Shown: positions 42,707 to 51,301 of the stretch, piece after piece
Layout of the letters: the number at the start of each line of letters is the position of its first letter
Position numbering within the stretch: position 1 is the stretch's first letter
Origin: Ruegeria sp. HKCCD8929
GTDB taxonomy: Bacteria > Pseudomonadota > Alphaproteobacteria > Rhodobacterales > Rhodobacteraceae
Length of the DNA stretch: 64,000 nucleotides
Reading direction: 5' to 3'
Assembly: GCF_013031405.1 (NCBI RefSeq)
Contig: NZ_WPZY01000015.1
Coordinates: 1 to 64,000, forward strand
Made by a program: the position numbers and the translations under genes
The notes under the pieces: generated by a model
What the model was told of the DNA's origin: nothing
What the model saw: only the letters and a program-made list of their open reading frames with translations
Databases searched by the model: none

Positions 42707-42825
42707 CCGCCTCATCCCATATCCGATTGTTTGCTCATCCCCGGATAGCACCACGGGCGGGGGCTGACAATTCCGCCGATCGCGCGTATGGCACGTGCCG
42801 GGCAGACATCGGCAAGAGGCGTTCC

Positions 42826-43752
42826 ATGATCGACCATCTGGACCTGGGCAGGCTTGAGGCCCGCGATCCGCAGGAAATGGCCCGGCTGGCCCGGGCGGTG
42901 CATGAGGTCGGGTTCCTGACCGTATCCAACACCGGGCTCTCGTCCGAGCGCATCCGCCAGGTGATGGAGAGCTACCGTGCCTTCTTCCAACAGCCCGAGG
43001 CAGTAAAGCGCAAGGTCGATATGGCCCGAACCGGATCGAACCGGGGCTGGGGCGCGCCGCTGTCCGAACAGGTCGACCCCGACGCCAACCCGGATTTCAA
43101 AGAGGTCTTCGACTGCGGCTATGAACTGCCCGCAGAGGACCCGTACGCCGACCGCGGCCTCAGCGTCTACGCTCCCAATCTCTGGCCCGAAACCCCGCCC
43201 GGTTTCCGCGCCGATATCCAGCGCTACTACGGCGAGGCGTCAGGCGTGGCGATGAAAACCCTGCGCGCCATCGCCGCCGCCATTGGGCGGAACGAGGCCG
43301 CCTTTGACAACGCCTTCGGCACCCCCATGGTGCTCTTGCGCGGCAACTACTATCCGGCGCGGCCCGACTGGGCGGGTGAAAAGGATTTTGGCATCGCCGC
43401 CCACACCGACTATGGCTGCCTGACACTCCTGGCCACCGACGGCGTGCCGGGGCTCGAGGTGCGGATGCCCGACGGCACGTGGGAGGCGGTCACGGCGCAG
43501 CCCGGCACCTTCGTGATCAATTTCGGTGAGATGCTGGAGTTCTGGACCGACGGTCAGGTCAAGGCGACCCTGCACCGGGTCAGGGGTGGCCCGGACGAGC
43601 GCATCTCGGTACCACTCTTCTTCAACCCCGCCTATGACACCAACGTGGCCCCGCCGGGATCCGGGCAGGTGATCTCGGCCGGCGCGCATCTGACCCGCCG
43701 TTATGACGAAACCTATGTCCATTTACAGGACAAGGCCGAAGAACGCGGCTGA
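42826..43752 (+). CDS. Isopenicillin-N-synthase-family 2-oxoglutarate/Fe(II) oxygenase
   Basis: 308 residues. The N-terminal DIOX_N part reads MARLARAVHEVGFLTVSNTG; the catalytic part has the Fe(II) triad in AAHTDYGCLTLL (His and Asp) and LHRVRGGPDERISVPLFF (His, then the R-x-S that binds 2-oxoglutarate). GNYYPARP is also conserved. Bacterial members hydroxylate small molecules; the substrate is unknown. It is divergent from tpiA. Confidence 0.85.
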   Translation: MIDHLDLGRLEARDPQEMARLARAVHEVGFLTVSNTGLSSERIRQVMESYRAFFQQPEAVKRKVDMARTGSNRGWGAPLSEQVDPDANPDFKEVFDCGYELPAEDPYADRGLSVYAPNLWPETPPGFRADIQRYYGEASGVAMKTLRAIAAAIGRNEAAFDNAFGTPMVLLRGNYYPARPDWAGEKDFGIAAHTDYGCLTLLATDGVPGLEVRMPDGTWEAVTAQPGTFVINFGEMLEFWTDGQVKATLHRVRGGPDERISVPLFFNPAYDTNVAPPGSGQVISAGAHLTRRYDETYVHLQDKAEERG

Positions 43753-44136
43753 ACCGGGGTATTTTGACCGCTGACCGTAAAGCGGCACTTGGTTCTGCCA
43801 CCAGCGACGGAACCACGACTTTTTTGGACTGATGTGTTCATCCAGCACCCAACCGGCGCCCTTGATCCAGGCTTCTCTCACGGAAAATAAGGACCGGCGT
43901 GCAGGTCAGGCGCCGTTGTCGTCCATTCCTTAAAGCAGCAAGGTACTCAGATCCGCCACTGTTTGCTGACGCTGATCGCTCATCGGGCTAAATCACAATT
44001 TTGCGGAACAGAGAAGACTTTAGTCACGCCAGGTTGAATAACTCTCTCCCGCCAAACCGACCTTACATCGGGGCCCCGAACCGAGCACGAGGTGACCGTT
44101 CGCAGCTAAGCTTAGAACGCCGCGCCAGACCTCACG
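43753..44136. other. 384-base gene-free gap after the oxygenase
   Basis: A hairpin GGTTCTG-C...GAC-GGAACC at 43791-43814 is followed after five bases by six T (43820-43825) and may end the oxygenase transcript. The minus strand of 43741-43890 carries a 52-codon open frame (GTG start, no ribosome site) with a WFRRWW patch; I do not accept it as a gene. The remainder, to 44136, is A/T-richer and shows no recognisable element. Confidence 0.4.
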
Positions 44137-45033
44137 TCAGCCGCTCTTTTCGGCCAGGAAATTGATCATTGCACGGGTCTTTGCCGGCAGGTTGTCGCGG
44201 CTCGCATAGATCACGTTTACGCCCACCGGGGGCGGGCAGAAATCAGGCAAAATCGCCACCAGTGCCCCCGCATCCAGTTCGGCCTTACATGAAAGTTCTG
44301 GCAGGCGGGTGATCCCGTGACCGGCAAGGGCGAGCGCCTTTTCGGTATGAGCATCGTTGCATCGAATGCGTGGCGCGATCGGCACGGTAATCAGGTCTCC
44401 ATTCGGCCCCGGGTAGGTCCAGTTCTGCGTAACCCCGTGAAACGAGAAATCGATCAGATCATGTCCTTTCAGATCATCGGGGTGACGCGGATTGCCTTTT
44501 CGCATCAGATAAGCAGGGGAGGCCACCGTAAGACCCTTGGTGCGAAAAATTTCGCGGGCGATGAAGTCGGACGGGGGCAGATCGCCAATACGCACCAACA
44601 GATCGATCCCTTCGCCGATCATGTCTGCATGGCGCTCGGATATGTCGATGTGCAGATCAACTTCGGGGTACCGCTGGAGAAACTCGGGCAGCCGGTCATT
44701 CAGCCACCCGTGGGCGAAAACCACAGGCACGCTCATTCGCAATTCCCCAAAGGGCCGGTCGCCAACTGAATGCAGTCGGTCCCGCACCGCACGGGCGTCA
44801 TCCACAATCCGACGGGCATTTTCATAATATATGTGCCCGGATTCCGTCAGACTGATCCGGCGCGTTGTCCGGTTCAAGAGCCGGGTACCAAGCCGCGTTT
44901 CAAGCCGCGCGATCTCTTTGCTGACGTGGCTGGGTGTATGGCCCGACAGCCTGGCAGCCGCACTCATTCCTTCCTGCTCCACCACTGTGCAGAACAGAAC
45001 CATGCCGTCGAAGAGGTCTTTATTATAGTCCAT
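44137..45033 (-). CDS. LysR-family transcriptional regulator (CrgA-like subgroup)
   Basis: 298 residues. The winged helix covers MVLFCTVVEQEGMSAAARLSG then HTPSHVSKEIARLETRLGTRLLNRTTR (residues 11-60), followed by SESGHIYYENARRI-type linker and the effector domain from LRMSVPVVFAHGWL. It is divergent from the VOC-isochorismatase pair with 85 bases between, and probably regulates it. Confidence 0.88.
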   Translation of the reverse strand: MDYNKDLFDGMVLFCTVVEQEGMSAAARLSGHTPSHVSKEIARLETRLGTRLLNRTTRRISLTESGHIYYENARRIVDDARAVRDRLHSVGDRPFGELRMSVPVVFAHGWLNDRLPEFLQRYPEVDLHIDISERHADMIGEGIDLLVRIGDLPPSDFIAREIFRTKGLTVASPAYLMRKGNPRHPDDLKGHDLIDFSFHGVTQNWTYPGPNGDLITVPIAPRIRCNDAHTEKALALAGHGITRLPELSCKAELDAGALVAILPDFCPPPVGVNVIYASRDNLPAKTRAMINFLAEKSG

Positions 45034-45118
45034 TTGGAATAAATGCTGTTCTGATTGAGCTATTAAAGTCCAATACAGGCATAGCTACCATTGTTGCAAG
45101 CAAGGGAAAGGCCAAACC

Positions 45119-45550
45119 ATGTTGGACATCAGAAATTTCGACCACATCGGCATCCGCATCAGCAACCGCGATGCATCCGTCGCCTTCTATGAGCTGTTGG
45201 GGTTTGAGATGATTGCCGATGGCGGTTTTGACAACGGGCATCCGCTGGTGATGCTCCATCCCTCCGGGATCAACATCAATCTGTTGGGTCCGGCAACGGC
45301 AAAAGCAGGCGCAAACGTCCTGATGGATGAGGCCGAGAAATACCCGGGCATCACTCACCTGGCCGTCAAGGTGAAGGACGCCGAAGCGACCGAAGCTTTT
45401 GTTACCGAAAACGGCATCGCCATCACCGGCCGCCGCGAATTTCGCGGCACCAAAACCATCTTCATTCGCGACCCGGATCGCAATGTTCTGGAGCTTGTCG
45501 GCCCCGGCCCTTCGGTCGCGCAACTGATCGCCGAGCATGTGCACGGCTGA
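45119..45550 (+). CDS. VOC-superfamily (glyoxalase-like) protein
   Basis: 143 residues with two beta-alpha-beta-beta-beta modules. Candidate metal ligands are His9 in FDHIGIRISN, His in ITHLAVKV, and Glu in RDPDRNVLELVG, the usual H/H/E set. RDPDGN-like RDPDRN is the family hallmark. Lyases, isomerases and dioxygenases share this fold, so the reaction is open. It lies 26 bases ahead of the secreted isochorismatase-family gene and is likely cotranscribed. Confidence 0.82.
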   Translation: MLDIRNFDHIGIRISNRDASVAFYELLGFEMIADGGFDNGHPLVMLHPSGININLLGPATAKAGANVLMDEAEKYPGITHLAVKVKDAEATEAFVTENGIAITGRREFRGTKTIFIRDPDRNVLELVGPGPSVAQLIAEHVHG

Positions 45551-45576
45551 AACCCACCACCAAAGGAGACACTCCG

Positions 45577-46332
45577 ATGAGAACTTTCTTCAAACCGTTT
45601 GCAACGGCCCTGGGCCTGACCATCGCTGCCGCGGCATTGCCGGCACTGGCAGAAACCCCGATGATCAGAACAGTGGATGGTGTCGCTACATATCCAGAGG
45701 GCTATCAGGGAACACCTGTTCGGGCCGCCGACGAAGACCCGTTTCTGTCACCAACCAACTCGGCGCTGATCCTTATCGACTACCAGCCGCCGATTTTGGC
45801 TGGGGTCAGGAATATCGACCACGAAGAGTTGATGAACAACACCACTGGTCTGATCAAGACCGCCGTCATCTATGACATCCCGATCATATTCAGTCATGTC
45901 GCCGTGGGGTTGAGCGGCTATGATCCGATGATCGAAGAACTGCGCGAACTGGCCCCGAATGCGGTCTTTGTTGACCGAACCAATGTCAACGCCTGGGAAG
46001 AGCCTGAATTTGTCGCCGCGATCGAAGCAACCGGCCGGACAAAGCTGATCATGGGCGGTCTCTGGACGGACGTCTGTCTGGCCTATCCGGCGATCGAAGC
46101 CGAAGCCGCCGGGTACGACGTTTATGTGCCCGAAGATGCTGTTGGCTCGATCACCCAACTCAGCCACGACAACGGTATGCGACGTATGATCGGGGCCGGG
46201 GTCGAGCCCATCACATGGAACGTCGTTCCGGCAGAGCTGCAACGCGATCATGCGCGCGCTGATAAGCTGCAAGCCGTCACTCGCGTATTCATGGAACATC
46301 TGTTCAAAGTCGACCCGGATACAACCTGGTAA
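45577..46332 (+). CDS. Exported isochorismatase-family (cysteine) hydrolase
   Basis: 251 residues with a signal peptide (MRTFFKPFATALGLTIAAAA, cleaved near ALA). The catalytic triad of the family is visible: Asp in LILIDYQPP, Lys in the segment after VDRTNVNAWEEPE (less clear), and the nucleophilic Cys in GGLWTDVCLAYPAIEAEAAGYDVYV. Most family members are cytoplasmic, so an exported one is unusual. The reaction may be hydrolysis of an amide or vinyl ether. An AGGAG box precedes the ATG. Confidence 0.83.
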   Translation: MRTFFKPFATALGLTIAAAALPALAETPMIRTVDGVATYPEGYQGTPVRAADEDPFLSPTNSALILIDYQPPILAGVRNIDHEELMNNTTGLIKTAVIYDIPIIFSHVAVGLSGYDPMIEELRELAPNAVFVDRTNVNAWEEPEFVAAIEATGRTKLIMGGLWTDVCLAYPAIEAEAAGYDVYVPEDAVGSITQLSHDNGMRRMIGAGVEPITWNVVPAELQRDHARADKLQAVTRVFMEHLFKVDPDTTW

Positions 46333-46580
46333 ACCCAAGATCTGTCAGGGACTTCGGTCCCTGGCAATGATATCCACTTACCGCCAGGCATTGTCTGTTT
46401 GCCCCGGGCAACCTCGCGCCAGCAGACATCGACTACATTGAGGAATTTGATCAGTCTGGGCATTCACCTGCCCTCCGCTGCATACTGCAGAAATGGCGGC
46501 TTTTCGAGAGGGGCCGTCCTAGCGATCAACCTACAAGTGACCGTTCAATCGAGGCTCAGACTGGGCACATCAAATCGCGG

Positions 46581-47387
46581 TCAGCCGGGCTTGCTCAGAC
46601 GGGCGGCCACTCCGACCGCGACGCGCGCCGTGAACGCCGCTACCGAGCTGCGCTCCAGGATCATCGGCGCGTCGAGGCTCGCAGGCGGGAAAAGAACCCA
46701 GGTCTGATCGTCATCGTTGGTCATGACCGTAAAGGGTTCGGCGTCCTGAACCTCGTTGTTGGCGCAATAGAACACGCTCAGCATGCCCGCGCTTGCCGGT
46801 TGGGCCAATGCCTCTGCAAACGATTTGGCATCCGGCTTCGAGGCACCAAGCGCCGTGAGGGCGGTAACCACCTTGTCCGTTTCGCCGCTGGCCGCGGACT
46901 GGCGCAAATCGGCGAACGTTTCGTAACTTGCCTCAATGCGCACTTGGTGGCTCAGCGGGACCAGCGCCGCGCCGAGAAACCCTGCACAGGCACCTGCTGC
47001 GGCGGTCAGGTCTGCATAACGGGTAAGATCGAAGAGGCCATCGGGACGGCGTGTCAGGCCGATGAAATCCGCACCCGCGGCATGGACCGATAACCGGCGG
47101 ACACCCTCGCCCTCTTTGCGTTCAGCCAGCAATACCAGAGATGGGTCCACAAGGGCCAGAACCGCCGAAGACATCTCGTCCGTGAAGTTCAGGCCAGCCT
47201 CCGGGGATCCGATGAGCCGGTCTGCCTCATGAAGCCGCGACTCCCCCTCGGCAAGCCAATGCGCTGTGTCCGTCGCCGCGTTGTCCTCGGGCAGGAAGTA
47301 GTCCTGATCCCATCCGATAATGCGTTCGGCCCGTGTGAACGAAAATGCGTAGGCGAGTTCGGACGGGTGCATCAGGTTCGATGTCAT
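46581..47387 (-). CDS. Hypothetical protein, third gene of an unknown three-gene cassette
   Basis: 268 residues, no signal peptide and no membrane segment. It opens MTSNLMHPSELAYAFSFTRA and is acidic. The last part (DAEPFTVMTNDDDQTWVLFPPA) looks like mixed beta sequence. I do not recognise a family. It starts three bases after the stop of the upstream 363-residue gene, with GGAG inside that gene's end, so it is translationally coupled to it. Its size, solubility and coupling would suit a chaperone or immunity partner; that is inference. Base composition is AT-richer than the flanks. Confidence 0.7.
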   Translation of the reverse strand: MTSNLMHPSELAYAFSFTRAERIIGWDQDYFLPEDNAATDTAHWLAEGESRLHEADRLIGSPEAGLNFTDEMSSAVLALVDPSLVLLAERKEGEGVRRLSVHAAGADFIGLTRRPDGLFDLTRYADLTAAAGACAGFLGAALVPLSHQVRIEASYETFADLRQSAASGETDKVVTALTALGASKPDAKSFAEALAQPASAGMLSVFYCANNEVQDAEPFTVMTNDDDQTWVLFPPASLDAPMILERSSVAAFTARVAVGVAARLSKPG

Positions 47388-47390
47388 GCG

Positions 47391-48482
47391 TTAGCTCCAC
47401 AAGAATTTCGAGAGCGCCTCGAGCTTGTCTTTCACTTCTGTGCTGGCAGGAATGCTCGGATCGGCGGTGGGGGGCTTATGCGGCTCGACCGCGGTCTCTT
47501 TGACCTTGCCGACCGCGTCCTGAATCGCGTCTGCGACGCCATAAATGGCTCCTTTCACGGTCTCCACGGCCTGTTTCGACTTGCTGCGGAGACCTTTGAG
47601 CAGCCCGTCGATGCTGTCTGCCACCGCATTGCGTGCTGATTCCAGCCCCTTTTCGACTGCAAGCACCGCCGCGTCCACGCGGCGTTCAACATAGTCGTCG
47701 CCGACCTTTTCAACCCAGTATGCGATACCGCTGAATTGGCCGGAAAGCGGGCTGTCTGTTGGAAAAAGTTCAAGATTGCTGTCCAGATAATTATAGCCGG
47801 GACCTGCATCGTGAAAGGTGTGCAGATAGCCAGCCGCGTCATGAACGCAACCATGCAATGCGACGGGGTTGTCCGGGTCCAGATGGAAGGCATCGACCAA
47901 ATCCGAGCCGGGGATGAATGAGTTTCCCGGCCCAACGAGCCCGCCGGTCGGACTGAGAAGCGCGGCAAACACCTCGTGAATACCGAACGCGTCCCCCAGC
48001 ACCTTGCCGAACATAAGCTGGCCCCGTGACGCCATGAAATCGGCGTGTCGCTCTTCGTCGAGATCGGGCGCATCCTCATCCTTTGTCACACCGTTGACTT
48101 TTTGTTGTTTGCGCACGACCAGAAAGCGGCCGTAGTCGCGGTCGAGGTCTTCGGCGGTGGGCGGCAGGCCCACGATCACCGAAAGCTCTTCCATCACCTC
48201 GATGCGGCGTTGCCCTGACAATCCTTTGACGACCTCGCGCATCAGCGCCTTCAGGTCGGGGCTGCCTTCGCCTTTGAACGCCACGTCCTTCAAAGCGATC
48301 ATATACTCATCGCCGAACAGTTCTTTGGTGTCGCAGCGCGTCAGATCGGCGGCGACGAGTTCTTCGGGCGTCAGTCGTTCAAGCCGGTCGTTTTCCTCTG
48401 CGCTGATCGGGATTTTGCCGGTCGGACGAAACCCCATGTACCGCCTGAGAAATTCGGTCTGCTGCTCTGTCAGCTGAGACAC
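47391..48482 (-). CDS. Hypothetical protein with an HGCVHDAAGYL motif, second gene of the cassette
   Basis: 363 residues from GTG 48482, chosen because GGAGAGA lies just before it (a GTG at 48494 is also in frame). It begins SQLTEQQTEFLRRYMGF. In the middle is a conspicuous LVGPGNSFIPGSD followed by HGCVHDAAGYL, HTFHDAGPGYNYLDS and SGIAYW, a His/Asp-rich core that looks catalytic or metal-binding. The last hundred residues are amphipathic helix with regular hydrophobic spacing (VEKGLESARNAVADSIDG, then SKQAVETVKGAIYGVADA), followed by a proline-rich hinge and a short helix. No signal peptide. The family is not known to me; a lipase-like or membrane-active effector is a guess. Confidence 0.7.
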   Translation of the reverse strand: MSQLTEQQTEFLRRYMGFRPTGKIPISAEENDRLERLTPEELVAADLTRCDTKELFGDEYMIALKDVAFKGEGSPDLKALMREVVKGLSGQRRIEVMEELSVIVGLPPTAEDLDRDYGRFLVVRKQQKVNGVTKDEDAPDLDEERHADFMASRGQLMFGKVLGDAFGIHEVFAALLSPTGGLVGPGNSFIPGSDLVDAFHLDPDNPVALHGCVHDAAGYLHTFHDAGPGYNYLDSNLELFPTDSPLSGQFSGIAYWVEKVGDDYVERRVDAAVLAVEKGLESARNAVADSIDGLLKGLRSKSKQAVETVKGAIYGVADAIQDAVGKVKETAVEPHKPPTADPSIPASTEVKDKLEALSKFLWS

Positions 48483-48641
48483 TGGTCTCTCCACCTGCTT
48501 GTTATGTCAGAGGCATCAAATGCGACACTTGCGGAAACAGAAAAGCACAGTATGCATCGCGGCGCATGTCAAATATTTTCGGCTCCGACATTCACCCTTG
48601 TTGCCGTGGCTTTCCATCAGACGCGATCCCGCAGATTTTAC

Positions 48642-49982
48642 TCAGGCCAGGACGCGCGCGATCTTGTCCAATGCCTCATGCGCCGTCTTGGCGACCTGCA
48701 CATCAGTGAACCCGTTGCCGGTATCGACGTGTTTGAAGAAACCCGAATTCAAATTGCTCCGGTATTCCTTGACGATACCCATGGCCGCGATTTTTCTCTT
48801 GTTGCGTGCGTCTCCCGCCTCAGCGTCGACGATCTTTGCCAGCGCGCTTTCCAAGCGCGCGTCCAGACCTGCGACATGGTCGGACAAAGAACCCACATTC
48901 TGAACGACACCCGCCAATTCTGGGGTGCCCTTGCATACCTTTATGATCTCCGATTGCAGCTTTTTCAGTTCAGATTCCAGCGTTTTGCGTGCGCCTTGCC
49001 AGGTCAGCCGCGCGTCATCGAACGGCTTCACCTCGGGATCGACCTTCGGGCCGGTATCTTGCGCTGAGCGCACCTTTTTGATCAGGTCCACGATACTGGG
49101 CAGCGTTGCCAGGGCCTTGGCATAGTCCGGCGCGTCGCCACCAACCGTTTCATTTGCTAGGTTCCACAGACGGTTAAGTTTGACCAGATCCGGATGATCC
49201 GGATTTACCTTGCCACCCTGCGCCCTTGCTTCTTTGACCGCCGTGTCAATTTTGGGAAAATGTGCGACCCACTTGGCCTTGTTGGGATCTGGTGCCGCCT
49301 CGGGTGTGCTACCGTCCTCGGTGGCCTTTTGATTTAGCGCTTTTTCGAGTTTGCCGAGCGCCGCCTCCAGTTTGTCGGCCCCCAATGCAGCGCCCTTGAT
49401 GTTGCCAGACTGCGCGAGCTTGGCGACCGTTTTGAATGGTTTGGCAAAATCTGCGGAGGATTCTTTCGGCAGGGTTTTGATCCGACCCGAAATGATCTTG
49501 ATCCGAGAGAGGACGACAGAGGCGTCCGCCTTGTCCTTTTGCTCAACCGCGCCCGCATCATCGATGTCCGGCTTGTTGGCGTCCCCGCCAGCTTCGGCAC
49601 CATCCTGCAAATCGTCATCGATGTCAGAGTCCAGAATATTCCCCTGGGGGTCCATAATGACGACATTGAGCGTCAGTTTTTGCTTCTTGAGCCATTTTTT
49701 GAGCGTCTTCGCCATCGCCGGCAATTCGCGCTCGCAGGTAAGACGCATCTCCTTGCCGACGACATTCATCTCTCCAAAGGCGACCTTTTTTCCGGATCCT
49801 AAAACCTTGGCCTCTTTGGCGATCAGCTTTGCCGGTTTCTTGCGATCCAAACCGAAGTAATGCTCGTCTTCCTTCGCGCCGGCATTGAATGCAAATGCAA
49901 CGGTTTTCTCTTTGGCGAAATTGACAAGCTTCTTGAGCTCCTTGCCTTCGACCTTATACGCTGCCAAATCCACACCCTCCAT
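48642..49982 (-). CDS. Large helical hypothetical protein, first gene of the cassette
   Basis: 446 residues from ATG 49982 (a TTG at 50039 would add 19). The N-terminal domain of about 120 residues is mixed alpha/beta (VAFAFNAGAKEDEHYFGLD, then LNVVIMDPQGNILDSDIDDD). An acidic Asp/Ala linker follows, and the rest is Lys/Ala/Leu-rich helix in three units, the last containing WQGARKTLESELKKLQSEI and ending near HEALDKIARVLA. It has no signal peptide. Similar tri-helical tails occur, as I recall, in proteins near polymorphic-toxin or contractile-injection effectors. Clearly AT-richer: bases 49441-49500 contain 29 G/C, against 45 in 52201-52260. Confidence 0.7.
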   Translation of the reverse strand: MEGVDLAAYKVEGKELKKLVNFAKEKTVAFAFNAGAKEDEHYFGLDRKKPAKLIAKEAKVLGSGKKVAFGEMNVVGKEMRLTCERELPAMAKTLKKWLKKQKLTLNVVIMDPQGNILDSDIDDDLQDGAEAGGDANKPDIDDAGAVEQKDKADASVVLSRIKIISGRIKTLPKESSADFAKPFKTVAKLAQSGNIKGAALGADKLEAALGKLEKALNQKATEDGSTPEAAPDPNKAKWVAHFPKIDTAVKEARAQGGKVNPDHPDLVKLNRLWNLANETVGGDAPDYAKALATLPSIVDLIKKVRSAQDTGPKVDPEVKPFDDARLTWQGARKTLESELKKLQSEIIKVCKGTPELAGVVQNVGSLSDHVAGLDARLESALAKIVDAEAGDARNKRKIAAMGIVKEYRSNLNSGFFKHVDTGNGFTDVQVAKTAHEALDKIARVLA

Positions 49983-50591
49983 GTGAAGGCCCAAAAGCTT
50001 GATCCGGGGACACGCAATCCGGCTCGGCGCGACGGCCAAGCAAACGCGCTCAGGCCAGATGTAATCAAAAAATGTCCCCCACCGCCCAACCTGTCAATCG
50101 GCTTGACTGGATGCTGATTCACTGTGCCGGAATACTGTTCCCTGCGCCACAGTTTGAACCCAGTCTATTAAGCAGGCGATATGGCCCGTCCGTTTTGGGT
50201 CGAAAAAGGCAGGTTTGTCCGTGTCTCGTTTGTCAGAAGCAATTGCAACGAAAGTGCGATATTCGGCCGGCGGGTTATAGGCTTCCTGAAGGCCGGACTC
50301 GCTGGCACGACCTGTTTTGCAGCAAATAAACACTCCGCAAGTTCGGGTGGTTTCTGCGTGGAAAGTGGCCGCGTCAGTAAAAGTCCGGGAACTGCGCCAT
50401 CGCGGGCATTTGTCCTAAGCACAGCACCCGTAACGCTTGGCTCGGAGCCAACACTCTAAGCGTCTGAGTTCAATGACGGCTTTCAGGTCTTGCCGCGCAT
50501 GGAAAGCCGGTGAGGCACTCAAGCAAGATTGGCACGCTCAAGAAGTCATCGCCTACCAAAAACAATGACCTGGGGGCCAAGACTAGCCGGG
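49983..50591. other. 609-base gene-free gap upstream of the cassette
   Basis: It must hold the cassette promoter (reading left) but no clear -35/-10 pair was picked out. Open frames on both strands at 50168-50459 (such as minus 50168-50422) have no ribosome site and look like intergenic text; the sequence there resembles spacer repeats I have seen in Roseobacter genomes. Nothing else is recognised. Confidence 0.4.
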
Positions 50592-50963
50592 CTACGTGTC
50601 ACCGGACACTGACAAGGTGTCGTCGAACTTGATCGACTCGCCGCAGCCGCAGGCATCGACCACGTTGGGGTTCTTGAACTTGAACCCCGATTCCAGCAAC
50701 GACACCTCATAGTCGATCTCGGTCCCGAACAGGAACATCTGCGCCATCGGCGCGATCATCACCCGGGCGCCGTCCTGCTCGACCACCTCGTCATGGGTGT
50801 CGGGCTGATCGACATATTCCATCGTGTATTCCATGCCCGCGCAGCCGCCCTTCTTGACGCCGATGCGCAGACCGGCATGCCCACCCTTTTCCATCAGGCG
50901 GGTGATCTGGGCAGCGGCCCGGGGGGTCATGGTCACGGCCTGTTTGCCGGGAATGCCGAACAT
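50592..50963 (-). CDS. A-type iron-sulfur carrier protein (HesB/IscA/ErpA family)
   Basis: 123 residues. The three conserved cysteines are in KKGGCAGMEYTMEY and DACGCGESIKF (C-x-C), and the family's LESGFKFKNPN precedes the second pair. Such proteins pass Fe-S clusters from a scaffold to targets. The length is slightly more than IscA because of a short C-terminal tail. It lies near a sufT-like gene on the same strand. Confidence 0.9.
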   Translation of the reverse strand: MFGIPGKQAVTMTPRAAAQITRLMEKGGHAGLRIGVKKGGCAGMEYTMEYVDQPDTHDEVVEQDGARVMIAPMAQMFLFGTEIDYEVSLLESGFKFKNPNVVDACGCGESIKFDDTLSVSGDT

Positions 50964-51038
50964 TGCGGTCTCCGATTGTCGCGCGTTGCCCCTAATCTAG
51001 GTCCGTGCGCCTGCGGGCTCAAGGGGTTGCGGGGAGGT

Positions 51039-51070
51039 AAAAAAGGACCGCTCCGGGCAAGAGCGGTCCT
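51039..51070 (-). terminator. Intrinsic terminator, minus strand
   Basis: AGGACCGCTC (51044-51053) and GAGCGGTCCT (51061-51070) make a perfect ten-base stem around CGGGCAA. Read on the minus strand, six T follow (A run at 51039-51044). It is the second of two minus-strand terminators in the 338-base gap between the A-type carrier gene and sufT. Confidence 0.8.
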
Positions 51071-51239
51071 GAGGCACGGGCCGGGGCCGGGGGACGGCAG
51101 GGTACTGAGGACGGCCCGGAAACCGGTCTGCGCCCGTGGAACGCCGCACCGGCGCGAACAAGGCACGGGTGCACAGGCGGACGAACGCAGGTCCTGCAAC
51201 GGGGTGCAGTCTGGCCGGAGAATGTAACCACAATAAAAC

Positions 51240-51267
51240 AAAGGCGTAACAGGGATGTTACGCCTTT
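51240..51267 (-). terminator. Intrinsic terminator of the sufT-like gene
   Basis: AAAGGCGTAAC (51240-51250) and GTTACGCCTTT (51257-51267) form an 11-base perfect stem around AGGGAT. On the minus strand it is followed by the T-rich TGTTTTATT. It lies 34 bases past the sufT stop. The stretch between here and the terminator at 51039 has no convincing gene. Confidence 0.75.
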
Positions 51268-51301
51268 GCGAACCGGTCTGGATTCCTGTGGATAAGATGG
51301 C

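Noticed and set aside
43735..43890. Minus-strand 52-codon frame with a WFRRWW patch after the oxygenase gene
   Set aside because: GTG start with no ribosome site, last codons overlap the oxygenase, and no family is recognised; could be a transposase remnant but nothing supports it.
50168..50459. Open frames on both strands in the gap before the A-type carrier gene
   Set aside because: No ribosome sites, mirrored frames on both strands, and composition typical of spacer; treated as intergenic.
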